A DNA stretch of 20,625 bases. Origin: CAYVXE01 sp964455375 (GTDB lineage: Bacteria; Zhuqueibacterota; Zhuqueibacteria; Oceanimicrobiales; Oceanimicrobiaceae). The notes beneath the pieces were generated by a model. The model searched no databases and was not told where the DNA came from. It saw nothing but the letters and a program-made list of their open reading frames with translations. A program made the position numbers and the translations under genes. The stretch covers positions 1 to 20,625 of the forward strand of contig CAYVXE010000079.1 in assembly GCA_964455375.1 (NCBI GenBank). The letters run 5' to 3'. Positions 1 through 9,300 of this stretch are shown in pieces; within the stretch, counting starts at the first letter, position 1; each line of letters opens with the position of its first letter.

Positions 1-53
1 TTCGAAACTTTGTTTCGTCTATCTAAATTGGTTCATCGAAACAGAGTTGCTCT

Positions 54-276
54 GCAATTGCGTGGGGCTGTCTAAAATGCCCCGATTTGTCATTTCGATC
101 CGGCAGTTGCCGGAGAGAAATCTGGTTTGCGCATAAATCAGACCCCGCGACTACGCTTCGCTCCGTTCGGGGTGACAATATAGTGGTTGAACGCCTCTTA
201 AGTTGACGCATAAAGGCTTCCGCCTGATTCGAAATGACAACGTTTTTGGGCTTTTGGGACAGCTCCACGCAGTTGT
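54..276. repeat. Fold-back (inverted-repeat) intergenic element
   Basis: This non-coding stretch lies just after the stop codon of the haem/propeller lipoprotein gene. TTGTCATTTCGA at 87-98 is repeated as its exact reverse complement at 229-240. Further out, TGCGTGGGGCTGTC at 59-72 pairs with 258-271 at 13 of 14 positions, so the two arms align imperfectly over more than 40 bases. Inside are smaller stems: CCGG/CCGG around 100-113, ACCCCG/CGGGGT at 142-147 and 168-173, and another inward TGACAA at 173-178. Small hairpins also lie outside the main arms at 3-17 and 42-54. The arrangement resembles MITE- or REP-like dispersed repeats. It could also shape the 3' end of the minus-strand transcript, although no T-tract marks a classic terminator. 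No gene is visible in 1-293. Confidence 0.7.
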
Positions 277-293
277 GGCTTTTCGTTTAAACA

Positions 294-2213
294 TTATCTG
301 TACTGCCCTCCGAGGTCGATCCAGTTCATGAATTTGCGCAGTTCATCATCTGTCAGAGCATTGTCAGCTCCCGGATGACGGCCGGCGCCTTGAAAATCTT
401 TGATGCCCAGAAGTTTGTCGATGAGCCGACTTTTGCGGGAAAATGGTTCCCGCACCAGGCCATCGCTGGCCATCAAATTTGCGTAGGCCAGAGAAAACCG
501 GGCGTCTTCAGCGGATTTGGTTAAGGTGAGTTCCAGGTTACCACCCGGAGTTGCACCACTGTGACAGCTCGTGCACTTTGCAGCAATAATAGGTTCTATG
601 GCCGTACCGAAGCTGACATTTTCCCGCTGCGCAACCGGAATATCTAAATCTGTTGGCGGCAGTGTGGCGGCAATGGGGTTGGGAGTTCCCGAATCCGTGC
701 CTCGCGGGCCATGGCAGCCGGTACATTTTGCAAAATGTTCCCCCGGCCGGATGGTCACCCAGTTACGCTTTACCACAAGCGCCCGGCCCAGGGAATCAAT
801 GGTGTTGAAGGACAGCGGAATATTCGCCGGCACTTTGATGGAAAACGACCCGTCGGCTTGAACCGGCGCCACGCCGAGGATGCGTTTTTGCTCGAAATTG
901 GTCATGCCGAAGGATTCACGGTCACCTCTTTTTTGTGGCATGCCTTCAATCACCATCACGGCTTTCACTTCCTGAATTGATTTGTCCGGTCGCACCTGAC
1001 CGTCGTTCTGTTGCCGGAAATAAACGTTCTGAACCGTGAAAACACCTGTGCTCTGTGATTTGTCCAGAACGGACGGAATGACCGGGGGAACGGAGCGCTC
1101 GCCGATGACGACGGCATCAAACTCATGATACTCGGTGTTATTGTACAAAAGCGTCAAGCCGCTTCCATTTGTGTTTATGGTATAAAGTCCATAGTCCGGT
1201 TCGATGTCTTCGATGACATTGTCGTTTTCGTCTTTAAATTCGCCGTAACGGGGCGTGTAGGAAACGATCAAACGGCCATCCGGCAGCGGATGCGGGTATT
1301 TAAACACACCGTTTTCGTAGGGCGGCCCGCTGGTTTCGATTTCCGGCGTGATGTTGACATAATCGCCGTCCTCCAACGGTTCGCCTGCTTTTGAGTGATC
1401 TTTGATGATCACCAGCGGTCCGCGGTCGCCGTTGACCATGTTGGAACGTACCGCAATAATTGACCCGTCCGGCAGTTCACGGGGATGAAAAAATGTCCGC
1501 AGGTTGTGCGGGCTAAAAAACGTAAACGTCCCATGACCGTCCGGGTTGGTAATAAATAGGGGAAAGCGGTTGATGGGACCGTGGTGTTCCCAGCGTGTGT
1601 AGACGACGTGTCCGGTTGCGGTAACAATCGGGTCGAAGTCATCGCTGGCATTAAATGAAATTTCCTCGATATTGGCGCCGTCGGCATCCATGGTGAACAG
1701 GACTTCGGCGTCGCGCCGGTTATATTCGTCTACAAATCCGGGCCGGTTGGAAGTAAACAGAATCTTGCCGTTCGGCAAGTAGGTGGGGTCGTGGTCGTCA
1801 AAATTGCTGTTGGTTAATTGACGCAGCCCGTTGCCATCCACATTCATTTCGTAAATGTGAAAGCTGTCGCTGGAATTTCGCCGCATGGAAAACATCACCT
1901 TTAAGCCGTCGTAAGAGATTTCCGGGTCGCTCACGTCGCCTTCCTGAAGGTTAGTGAGATTGGTCAGTTTGCCGTCCGGAGAAGCGGGAATAAGAGAGAA
2001 TAAGTTGCCGCCTTTCGAAAAATGATTTAGCGTACCGGTGCGGGTTGCTTTGACAAATATGATCCCCGTGGGCTGTGACTCCAAAATCAAGTCATCGGGA
2101 ACGCTATTGTTGCAGGCCCACAAAATCAGAGCAAAGAGTGTCGCTATCAATGCCCGGACAATGCGGGTTCTTTCTCGCTCGTTGTTTCTTAAATAGTTGT
2201 GGAAATTTTGCAT
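294..2213 (-). CDS. Lipoprotein with TolB/PD40 propeller and two CXXCH motifs (HzsA-related)
   Basis: Predicted lipoprotein of 639 residues. A charged N-terminus and hydrophobic stretch (about 20-33) lead to the lipobox LWAC, with lipidated Cys34. Residues of about 70-370 carry PD40/TolB-style propeller repeats, with phrases such as DPEISYDG, DHDPTYLPNGKILFTSN and FTMDADG. Two c-type haem attachment motifs follow: CTGCH at 497-501 and CTSCH at 547-551. The C-terminus reads WIDLGGQYR, an ending typical of proteins labelled hydrazine synthase subunit A-related, a label that reflects fold and does not show hydrazine synthesis. A role as an envelope-anchored, possibly electron-carrying protein is inferred. 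It has a clear AAGGAGG ribosome site and is the last gene of a four-gene minus-strand cluster, 61 nt after a barrel gene. Axial haem ligands beyond the two His cannot be assigned. Confidence 0.85.
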   Translation of the reverse strand: MQNFHNYLRNNERERTRIVRALIATLFALILWACNNSVPDDLILESQPTGIIFVKATRTGTLNHFSKGGNLFSLIPASPDGKLTNLTNLQEGDVSDPEISYDGLKVMFSMRRNSSDSFHIYEMNVDGNGLRQLTNSNFDDHDPTYLPNGKILFTSNRPGFVDEYNRRDAEVLFTMDADGANIEEISFNASDDFDPIVTATGHVVYTRWEHHGPINRFPLFITNPDGHGTFTFFSPHNLRTFFHPRELPDGSIIAVRSNMVNGDRGPLVIIKDHSKAGEPLEDGDYVNITPEIETSGPPYENGVFKYPHPLPDGRLIVSYTPRYGEFKDENDNVIEDIEPDYGLYTINTNGSGLTLLYNNTEYHEFDAVVIGERSVPPVIPSVLDKSQSTGVFTVQNVYFRQQNDGQVRPDKSIQEVKAVMVIEGMPQKRGDRESFGMTNFEQKRILGVAPVQADGSFSIKVPANIPLSFNTIDSLGRALVVKRNWVTIRPGEHFAKCTGCHGPRGTDSGTPNPIAATLPPTDLDIPVAQRENVSFGTAIEPIIAAKCTSCHSGATPGGNLELTLTKSAEDARFSLAYANLMASDGLVREPFSRKSRLIDKLLGIKDFQGAGRHPGADNALTDDELRKFMNWIDLGGQYR

Positions 2214-2274
2214 AGATGAACCTCCTTATGTTGATTATATTTCCCTTTGTCAAACAAATTTTGAAACAACAGCT

Positions 2275-2814
2275 TTATTGTAAAAAAAACGAAAGTCCGA
2301 CCGAAAATTCTAAATTATTGTTTGTCCAAGAGGTGTTACCCTGGCCGCTGGTGAAGATGTGATCGTTCATTTCCCAGCGAATGAAGGTTGTTTCGCCAAA
2401 TGGAATTTTCGTACCGATTCCCAGGCTGAAAGCGAGATTGGAATCCGAGTGCTGTCTGACGATACCGAGACCCACGGTACCGTAAGGGATGACCGTTCCC
2501 ACCGGAAACGCCTGAGTGACCCGGCCGCTGTAGTACAAAACCGTCGAGCTGCCCTGTTCCGGCGCCGGCCCGCCGATTTTCTGAAAAAAGTTCTGCCCCG
2601 CTTTTGCGATACCCACCGTGGCTCCGAATGAGAATCTCGAATCAATGTGATATTCGTATCGCGCCCCAAAGGTCAGCGAACTTTGAAAACGGTCGGGAGC
2701 GTAAAGCCCGATAAAGGGAAAGAGTTCATGTACTTGCGAAGTCCGTTGTGCGTAAACGGGGCCTAACAGACTTAAACTCATGAATAATGCCGCGAAGATG
2801 CTAAATTTTTTCAC
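2275..2814 (-). CDS. Small outer-membrane beta-barrel protein
   Basis: A 179-residue exported protein. The start is GTG with AGGAG seven bases upstream, giving a signal peptide that ends near VYAQ (about residue 22). The mature part alternates polar and hydrophobic residues in short strands (for example FGARYEYHID, TVGLGIV, LEFSVGLSFFLQ) and ends in an aromatic residue-rich strand, FSVGLSFFLQ, typical of eight-stranded OmpA/OmpW-like barrels. No enzymatic motif is visible, and the substrate or partner is unknown. It sits 15 nt after the SH3-barrel gene and 61 nt before the CXXCH lipoprotein gene, so the three are probably co-transcribed. The barrel call rests on strand pattern, not on recognition of a named family. 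Confidence 0.75.
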   Translation of the reverse strand: MKKFSIFAALFMSLSLLGPVYAQRTSQVHELFPFIGLYAPDRFQSSLTFGARYEYHIDSRFSFGATVGIAKAGQNFFQKIGGPAPEQGSSTVLYYSGRVTQAFPVGTVIPYGTVGLGIVRQHSDSNLAFSLGIGTKIPFGETTFIRWEMNDHIFTSGQGNTSWTNNNLEFSVGLSFFLQ

Positions 2815-2829
2815 TTCTTGCTCCTGAAA

Positions 2830-3687
2830 TTAATCCCAAAATTTTCCAACTAAAAGACCCATTGTAAATTCTCTGAAATTGTTAATTCCTTTGCCAACGA
2901 ATGCCGTGTACTGGGTGACATTGAACAGGAAAGAGAGATTTTTCCGAAAGTATTTTCTGGCGCCGATGCCATAATTAATTGTCATATTAGAAACCCCGTC
3001 TGTACCGATACTACGTTTGGGCACGGTGTTGATGACTCCCATGCCAGCGGTCACAAACGGCATGAACCGGCTATTGTCTTCTTTTAGAAGATACGACAAA
3101 TTCGCCAGGATGAAGTAAGAATCTGCTGCGTCGCCAAGCGTATGTTTAAAGGAACCCACCAGCGCCAGTCTTTGCGTGGTGTGAAAGATAAATTTCCAAT
3201 TGTAAGTAAAGTCCAATTCCAGAAGCCCCATGCCGAATGAATAGCCAAAGCGTCGGTAGTCCCTGGGGCCAAACGGAGGATGCGGCTTTGGTTTTCTTCG
3301 CATATCGGCAGCGCTTGAACCGCCTCTGTTTGCATCGGCAGTGTTGCTGGCACTTTCGTAAGTATTCTGCGTTCCCTTCGGAATGTCGGCGGTTGTTGCC
3401 GGTTTCCTTCTTTCTTTGCCGGATGAAGTCTTTTTCGGCACTTGTAGCTGCATCCAACCCTTATGTCCGTCGGCGGTTTCGATTTTTACCCAGGCGCCTC
3501 TTTTGCCAATCACGCGGACGTTTTCACCTTTTGTCAGAATGGCCACCGGGTTGGCATCCACCATTGGCAGAGAATAGATTTTAACGTGGTTCAGAGAGAT
3601 AACCGCACGTTGTGCGAAACCGGGCTGTACATCCCAGAGCAAAAGGGCCAGAAAAATGAATAACGTGTATTGTATGCCGATTTTCAT
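2830..3687 (-). CDS. SH3-domain plus beta-barrel outer-membrane protein
   Basis: A 285-residue exported protein. The signal peptide covers about residues 1-25 and ends FAQ. Residues of about 30-83 form a bacterial SH3 domain (SH3b/SH3_3 type): the strand KIYSLPMVDANPVAIL, then GENVRVIGKRGAWVKI, then GHKGWM. Such domains often bind peptidoglycan stem peptides. A Lys/Pro/Ser-rich linker (about 84-140, with repeated charged and Pro residues) leads to a C-terminal barrel-like region of about 140 residues that contains GIGARKYFRKNLSF. The arrangement suggests an outer-membrane barrel whose periplasmic domain touches the cell wall; that is inference. The neighbouring genes are 13 nt upstream and 15 nt downstream. 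No strong Shine-Dalgarno sequence precedes the ATG. Confidence 0.8.
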   Translation of the reverse strand: MKIGIQYTLFIFLALLLWDVQPGFAQRAVISLNHVKIYSLPMVDANPVAILTKGENVRVIGKRGAWVKIETADGHKGWMQLQVPKKTSSGKERRKPATTADIPKGTQNTYESASNTADANRGGSSAADMRRKPKPHPPFGPRDYRRFGYSFGMGLLELDFTYNWKFIFHTTQRLALVGSFKHTLGDAADSYFILANLSYLLKEDNSRFMPFVTAGMGVINTVPKRSIGTDGVSNMTINYGIGARKYFRKNLSFLFNVTQYTAFVGKGINNFREFTMGLLVGKFWD

Positions 3688-3700
3688 GACGACTGAAAGT

Positions 3701-4333
3701 TTAAAAATGATACGTAAAATTGATTCCCCAGATGCTGTTTTTAGCTATTATGTTTTTCGTTGAAATGCCGTCTACTTTAAGTTTTTCCGAATGAAACAGG
3801 ACGACCTCGTACTGGAAAAGCAGTTTCAGTTTTTGGGTTAGCGTTTGCACAAATCCGCCTCCAAAATGCAACTGGGATTTGTGCTCTGAGTTCGGGTTGA
3901 ACTCAAGAAAACTTCCACCGCCCGTATCCAGAGTTGTCTTTTCCGGGTTAAAAATAATCCCACCCGCTCCGGTCTGCATGAACGGCGTCACCAGATTAAA
4001 AAAGCGTTGTTGCGATTGAAATTTAATGTTAAATTGATATTGGTACATAGACACGTTTGTTGTGAGTTCCGATGTTGCTGTGCGAATGTGCTGTCGGGTC
4101 GGACTGAAATAGACGTTAAGGTTAAACTGAAGATATTTCCGGATGTCGTAACCGGCACCTAACCCAAAAAGCGGACTGCTGTCAAATGAAAGTGATTTGT
4201 CAAACTGAACGAAACCTGCGAAGGTTTGCAGTTCGATATTTTTCACCTCGTTTTGACATTTACAATCCGGTGCGAGACAAAGTACCGCAACTGTAAAGAG
4301 AGAGCAAAGTATGTTATATTTCCAAAGATGCAC
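3701..4333 (-). CDS. Outer-membrane beta-barrel protein, probable GTG start
   Basis: A barrel-like exported protein of 210 residues if it starts at the GTG at 4331-4333. That start is followed by Trp-Lys and a hydrophobic signal segment (ILCSLFTVAVLCLAP) ending near CKCQ. The mature protein has alternating strands such as QFNLNVYFSP and YQYQFNIKF, and ends IWGINFTYHF, a typical barrel closing strand. The open frame continues 28 codons further to a TTG at 4415-4417. That extra part overlaps a copy of the TCGAAATGACA repeat and would put a charged, non-signal-like segment first, so I reject it. Neither start has a convincing ribosome site. It is the first gene of the minus-strand cluster, 13 nt before the SH3-barrel gene. 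Function unknown. Confidence 0.7.
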   Translation of the reverse strand: MHLWKYNILCSLFTVAVLCLAPDCKCQNEVKNIELQTFAGFVQFDKSLSFDSSPLFGLGAGYDIRKYLQFNLNVYFSPTRQHIRTATSELTTNVSMYQYQFNIKFQSQQRFFNLVTPFMQTGAGGIIFNPEKTTLDTGGGSFLEFNPNSEHKSQLHFGGGFVQTLTQKLKLLFQYEVVLFHSEKLKVDGISTKNIIAKNSIWGINFTYHF

Positions 4334-4718
4334 ATTAAGATTGCCGTTAAATGATGAATGAGAGATTTTTTGTGATTGAACGAAGTCGAAATGACAGAAA
4401 CGTGAGTTTTCGGTCAATCACTATTTAGCGATAGAAATGAAAATCACTGTTCACTTCGGCAAGTAACGTGCCATTTTTCGTGGCAACGATTTTTGAAAAG
4501 CATCGATTGGCGGTTTTCAACCTCAAAAAAATTTTATTTCTACGTCCAAAGAATGACTTTAAAAATAGGAACCGCCTTATTGAAGTTTCATCGTTTAACC
4601 AAATTGTAATTCAAAAATGAAAGAATGTCTGTTTTACCGGTTCATTTTTATTTGCTTGTTAGATTTTATATATTTAGGTTCATACTAATTTTTATCTATT
4701 CTTTAGGCTGAGTTATTT
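4334..4718. other. Divergent intergenic region with one repeat fragment
   Basis: No gene is supported here. The region separates the minus-strand barrel cluster from the plus-strand FG-GAP gene, so promoters for both must lie in it. TCGAAATGACA at 4386-4396 matches 11 bases of the fold-back element terminus found at 229-240. A five-base-pair hairpin, TGCCA at 4469-4473 and TGGCA at 4481-4485, lies mid-region. The last 100 bases are strongly AT-rich. I see no promoter with well-spaced -35 and -10 boxes that I would defend on either strand. Confidence 0.6.
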
Positions 4719-6263
4719 ATGAAAAATAGATTCTTTGTCTTTGTGATACTTTTCGTTGCCGTTGGCCCGAAAATTGGAACAGCTACTGAATTGTTTACGC
4801 AGTCTCATTTGGAATATGACGGGGAAATCGTTTGCTCACAGATTGAAGACATAAACCACGACCACCGCAAAGACATTCTGCTTCTTCTGAAAAACGACAA
4901 CAAGGAAGTTTGGTTTTCTCTCTTTTTGCAAAACGAAAACGGCTTTGTTAAAAATCCACAACAGATTTTTCCAGTACCGCAAAATTTAATTCTGTTCGAC
5001 ATCGGGAATGTGAACCGGGAGCCCAATAAGGAATTGGTTTACTTCCGGCCCGACGGCCTTTATTTTTATGTATTTAAAGACGGGACCTTTATTCTTCAGC
5101 CGCAGAAATTATTGGCAACGAATTCGATTTTCAAACTCGCTAATCCCAATTCCATCATAAAATGGGATTTTGTTGCAGATCTGAATGATGATGGCGTAGA
5201 TGAACTGTTTGTACCAAAAGTGTCTGCAACCTCGATCTATTTCAGGGAGGCAGATTCTCAAAAATGGCAGGAAAATCGCCTGTCGTTACGGCCGGAGTCG
5301 AATACTTTGGGGACACAGTGGAGTCGATTTTCATTGGGCAGTCAAGTGGTTTCAAGTTTATTCATGCCGTATATTTTCAGGGAAGATTTTAACCGGGACA
5401 GTCGCAGGGATTTGTTGGCGGTTTACAAAGATAGTCTGCTTGTGTTTTGTCAGAAAGAAAACGGCACTTTCGAAACAACCTGCCGGCAAAAAATTAACCT
5501 GCATTTCGGTGATCCCTGGAAGGGCGCTAAAATTCACCGTAATAGAATTGGCACAAAAAGTTTAAGAAAGTATTTGCTGAAAGTGATAGACCTTAATGAT
5601 GATGGGAGAATCGATTTGATCGCATCTCGCATTTCTACAGAGAAAAGCTTTATCAGCCCGGAAAATGAGATTCTCATTTATTATGGGAAGCAGGACACAT
5701 CGAATGCCGGGAAGATTTATTTTACAGATGACCCCGATCAACGGATTAGGCCCGGTGGTACGCACCTGGTTATGGATATGGTCGATCTCAACAAAGACGG
5801 CAAGCTTGACCTGATTATTCCGGTTGTGAAAGTCGGGGTACGAAATATTATCCGCATGATGTTGACGAAGAGTGTTGAAATTCAGGCGGAAACCTATTTA
5901 ATGCGCAACGAAGGAGTTTATCCCCGGAAGCCGAATTTTAAAAATAAAATTATAGTCAAATTTTCCTACCGTGGCGGTCCCACGTCCCCGGTGTATGAAA
6001 TCGATGATTTCAACGGCGATGGTTTTGAGGACATTTTGACCAGTGCTGAGCAAAAGAAATTGGTGTTTTTTTGGGGCAACAAGGAGAAAGTCCTGGATTC
6101 AAAAGTTGGTGCAGAGTTCCGAATTTCCTTGCCGCAGGATGGCGAATTGGTCAGTGCCATGGACTTAAACAATGATGGCAAATGCGACGTCATCATTACG
6201 TACCCTAAGGAAATGGCAGAATATCATAGTAAACGTGTGTTATCTGTTTTGATGGCGAATTAG
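4719..6263 (+). CDS. Exported FG-GAP/VCBS-repeat protein
   Basis: A 514-residue exported protein. A signal peptide (about residues 1-22, ending GTA) is followed by repeated calcium-binding loops of the D-x-[ND]-x-D-G-x-x-D type. I count seven, near residues 44, 154, 223, 291, 356, 430 and 482, for example DLNDDGVDE, DLNKDGKLD, DFNGDGFED and DLNNDGKCD. The spacing of about 50-80 residues fits a seven-bladed FG-GAP/VCBS propeller of integrin-alpha style. Loops one and three are degenerate (DINHDHRKD, DFNRDSRRD). There is no visible sorting domain, membrane anchor or enzyme motif. It ends 110 nt before the T9SS cargo gene on the same strand. A role in surface or periplasmic recognition is inferred from the fold only. 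The Shine-Dalgarno sequence is weak. Confidence 0.85.
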   Translation: MKNRFFVFVILFVAVGPKIGTATELFTQSHLEYDGEIVCSQIEDINHDHRKDILLLLKNDNKEVWFSLFLQNENGFVKNPQQIFPVPQNLILFDIGNVNREPNKELVYFRPDGLYFYVFKDGTFILQPQKLLATNSIFKLANPNSIIKWDFVADLNDDGVDELFVPKVSATSIYFREADSQKWQENRLSLRPESNTLGTQWSRFSLGSQVVSSLFMPYIFREDFNRDSRRDLLAVYKDSLLVFCQKENGTFETTCRQKINLHFGDPWKGAKIHRNRIGTKSLRKYLLKVIDLNDDGRIDLIASRISTEKSFISPENEILIYYGKQDTSNAGKIYFTDDPDQRIRPGGTHLVMDMVDLNKDGKLDLIIPVVKVGVRNIIRMMLTKSVEIQAETYLMRNEGVYPRKPNFKNKIIVKFSYRGGPTSPVYEIDDFNGDGFEDILTSAEQKKLVFFWGNKEKVLDSKVGAEFRISLPQDGELVSAMDLNNDGKCDVIITYPKEMAEYHSKRVLSVLMAN

Positions 6264-6308
6264 CATGACGGCAAAGTGTTACAGTTTTATAACAAAAACA
6301 GATAAAAC

Positions 6309-6336
6309 TTGACAAAATATTGGATCAAATTATAGT
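6309..6336 (+). promoter_or_regulatory. Sigma70-like promoter for the T9SS cargo gene
   Basis: TTGACA at 6309-6314 is a perfect -35 box. After a 16-base spacer comes TATAGT at 6331-6336, which matches the -10 consensus at five of six positions. The boxes lie in AT-rich DNA about 40-65 bases before the ATG at 6374 and after the stop of the FG-GAP gene, so the downstream gene probably has its own transcript. Confidence 0.6.
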
Positions 6337-6373
6337 ATTTTACTAATTTTAAATAATTACTTGTAAAAATCTC

Positions 6374-9300
6374 ATGACAAATCCATTAAGGGAGTATTGG
6401 ACCGCAACTTTTTTAATCCTTACCTGTTTGTTCTGCTTACCACTCCGCACCGAAGGTCAATGGTCAACAAATGCAGCAGAAAATAATGTCGTCATTTCTT
6501 TGCCCGGGAGTGCACAATTTTCTCCGGCTGTTACCACAGATGGGCAGAAAGGGGTCGTTGTGGTATGGGTTGATGATCGCAACGGGACAGCCGACCTGTA
6601 TGCTCAAAGAATCAGCGCAGCCGGAACTTTGCGCTGGAGTGCAGCTGGTGTACCGTTTGTCACAGCGGGAAATGACCAGCAGTCGCCTGCTGTTGCCCTT
6701 GATAAAAATATGATTTATGTGGGCTGGCAGGACAATCGGAATGTGGAGACGTTTAAAGAAATTTTTTTGCAGAAATACGATCTGACTAACGGGGCGGCAG
6801 TTTGGAGTCAGGCGATTTTTGCACAACAGGGAAATAATTTTCCACCTGTGGTTGGGATTTCCGGTGAAAATGTTTATACCTCCTCGTATACGACGGGTTT
6901 ATTTGATGACGTGCTTAGTGTTCAGTTCATCGATAATAGCGGCGGCGTAAGACATATCCCTCAAAAAATCGTTGATGAAATGGCGAAGGGGCGGCAACCG
7001 GCGTTACCGCCATCTGTGGTTCCGGCCTTAGATGACGGGGTCGTCGCAGCCTGGGTGGATGCACGTAATGATACAGCGCTTTATGTGTCGGGAGTTTCCG
7101 CTACCGGGGAAATCTGGCCCGCCGGTGAAATCATGTTAAGTAGTGACATCGTTAACGACGATCCGCCGCAAATCGTCGTAGATGGACAACAAGGTGCTGT
7201 GGTCTGCTGGTTGGAAACCGACCGTCTTGCTGGGACAGATGTCGTAAAAGCTGCAAGAATCACTGCTTCCGGAAACCTCGATTGGATGCCGTCGGTGGTT
7301 GAAATACCAGGTTTGCCAGGTAAAAAAAATCGGTTGAAAATTTCCGCAGATGATCATCAAAATATCTTCTTGGTCTGGGAAAACGATTCAGGTTCCGGTT
7401 CTGAACTTTATTTTCAAAGGATAAATTTGAAGGGAAACGCCCTCGTTTCGGATGTGAAGGTAACCGGTACAGCGGCGTTACAGGGAAATGCGGAATTAAT
7501 AAGCAGTCAGCAGGGTGCGGTGATTCTTGTTTGGGAAGATCAGCGCAATGGGGAAATTGAGTTATTCACGCAAAAAATAGATTCTGTCGGGTCAAAAGTG
7601 TGGGATGAGGGTGGAGTGGCTCTGTCCACCGCATTTTCAGGAGGTGAAAGCGGGATGGTGCTTGCAAATGACGGTCTTGGTGGTGCGGTGGCCGTTTGGC
7701 AGGGGTCCAGAAATGGCGATAAGGATATTTTCGCGCAGCGTGTCAGTGTGACCGGTGCGCTGGGAGAGTTTCGTGCCATCAGCGTAACCGCTCCTGCATT
7801 AAATGATGTGTGGGAAATTGGCAGCGCGCAGACGGTTTTCTGGAGGTCCACACCGGGGATTGACAGCGTGCGGGTCGAATTATCCCGTGATGGTGGAGGG
7901 TCGTACGCGGTGTTATTTGCTGCACTGGTAAGCCAGGCGGATAGTCTGAATCATATTTTAGTGGGCCCGGTTCCCGGACCGGCGTCTGAAGCGTGCAGGG
8001 TTCGCATTCGCTCGTCTTCCGCCGATTTTATTTTAGGAGAAAGCAAAATTTTTCGTATTGTGTCGGCAAAAGGTCCTGACATTTCCATACAGGCGCCGGC
8101 AAAGGGAGCGTTGCACGATTCTTTAAGAATCGCAGGTGAGGTGACGGATTTGAGCGGCGTGCAATCGGTCGGTCTCCATTACCATCAGGGTGGCGGTGAT
8201 CAATTTAAGTTCATCGAAATGACCATGGCCGACGACGGCCGTTTCTCTGCTTCGATCCCATCTGACTCGCTGACGGAACGGGGGGTGCTCTACTTTGTGA
8301 CGGCTACTGATAGTTTAAATCAACGCAGTTTTACCGACACAACTTTCTTGCCGGTGACTTTTCCGGAAGGGACCGAGACGGTCACCATAGCGCCTGGTAA
8401 GGAGGAAAATGCGTATCGTATGATCTCGGCGCCGAACCTTTTGCAGGATAACCTCGCACAAGACCTTTTGTCTTTCTCGGGATTTGGTGTTCCCGATAGC
8501 AACCGGTGGCGAATTTTTCAGTACAGCAACAATGAAAACGTTGAATTGGATTCTTCAAATGCCTGGCAATTTCGTTTCGACCCGGGCAGAGCTTTCTGGG
8601 CAATTTCTTCCGTAGAGCAAACGCTCAATTTTGGGGCCGGCGAGTCCCTGCCCGCAGTTACGTCATACAGCATTCGTTTAAAGCCGGGCTGGAATCAAAT
8701 CGCTGACCCCTTTGCATTTCCGGTTTCATGGAATGAGATTTTGCGTAAGAGTGGCAATCCGGATATCAGCAGCCCGTTTTCATTTAAAGGAGACTATAGC
8801 GCCTCTACTCAGATCGCGCCTTATGAGGGATATTTTGTCTTTAATCAGTCAGCGCGGGATATTGAGCTAAAGATTCCGGCGGTTGCAGCGTCTAAGACAA
8901 CCGGGTTTACAAAGGCAGAAACCAGTGACTGGCAACTGCAAATCTCCGCAGTGTGTGATTATGCCCGGGACAGTTACAATTTTTTAGGCATCCGAAAAGA
9001 TGCCGAGCCGGAGTGGGACCGGCTTGACAATCCGGAACCGCCAACGATTGGTGATTATGTGTCTGTTTCATTCCCGCATGAGGAGTGGCGAAAATACAGC
9101 AATTCCTATACGACAGAATTTCGTCCGTCCATCGGCGAGGGGCAAACCTGGCCCGTGCATATTTCAACAAACATAAAGAACACCTCTATCCGGTTGATTT
9201 TTTCGGGTTTGGCAGAAATTCCAGATAATCTTGAGGTCAAACTTTTAGATGAGTCATTACAAATTTCACAGGATTTGAGGAAGCAGCCGCAGTATGTCTC

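Noticed and set aside
23..268. An open frame of about 80 codons on the minus strand in the first 300 bases
   Set aside because: It lies wholly inside the fold-back repeat and its composition follows the repeat arms. No ribosome site or domain supports it.
294..2213. A working hydrazine synthase subunit
   Set aside because: The resemblance is to the propeller and haem-domain layout only. The other hydrazine synthase subunits are not nearby, so the function is not claimed.
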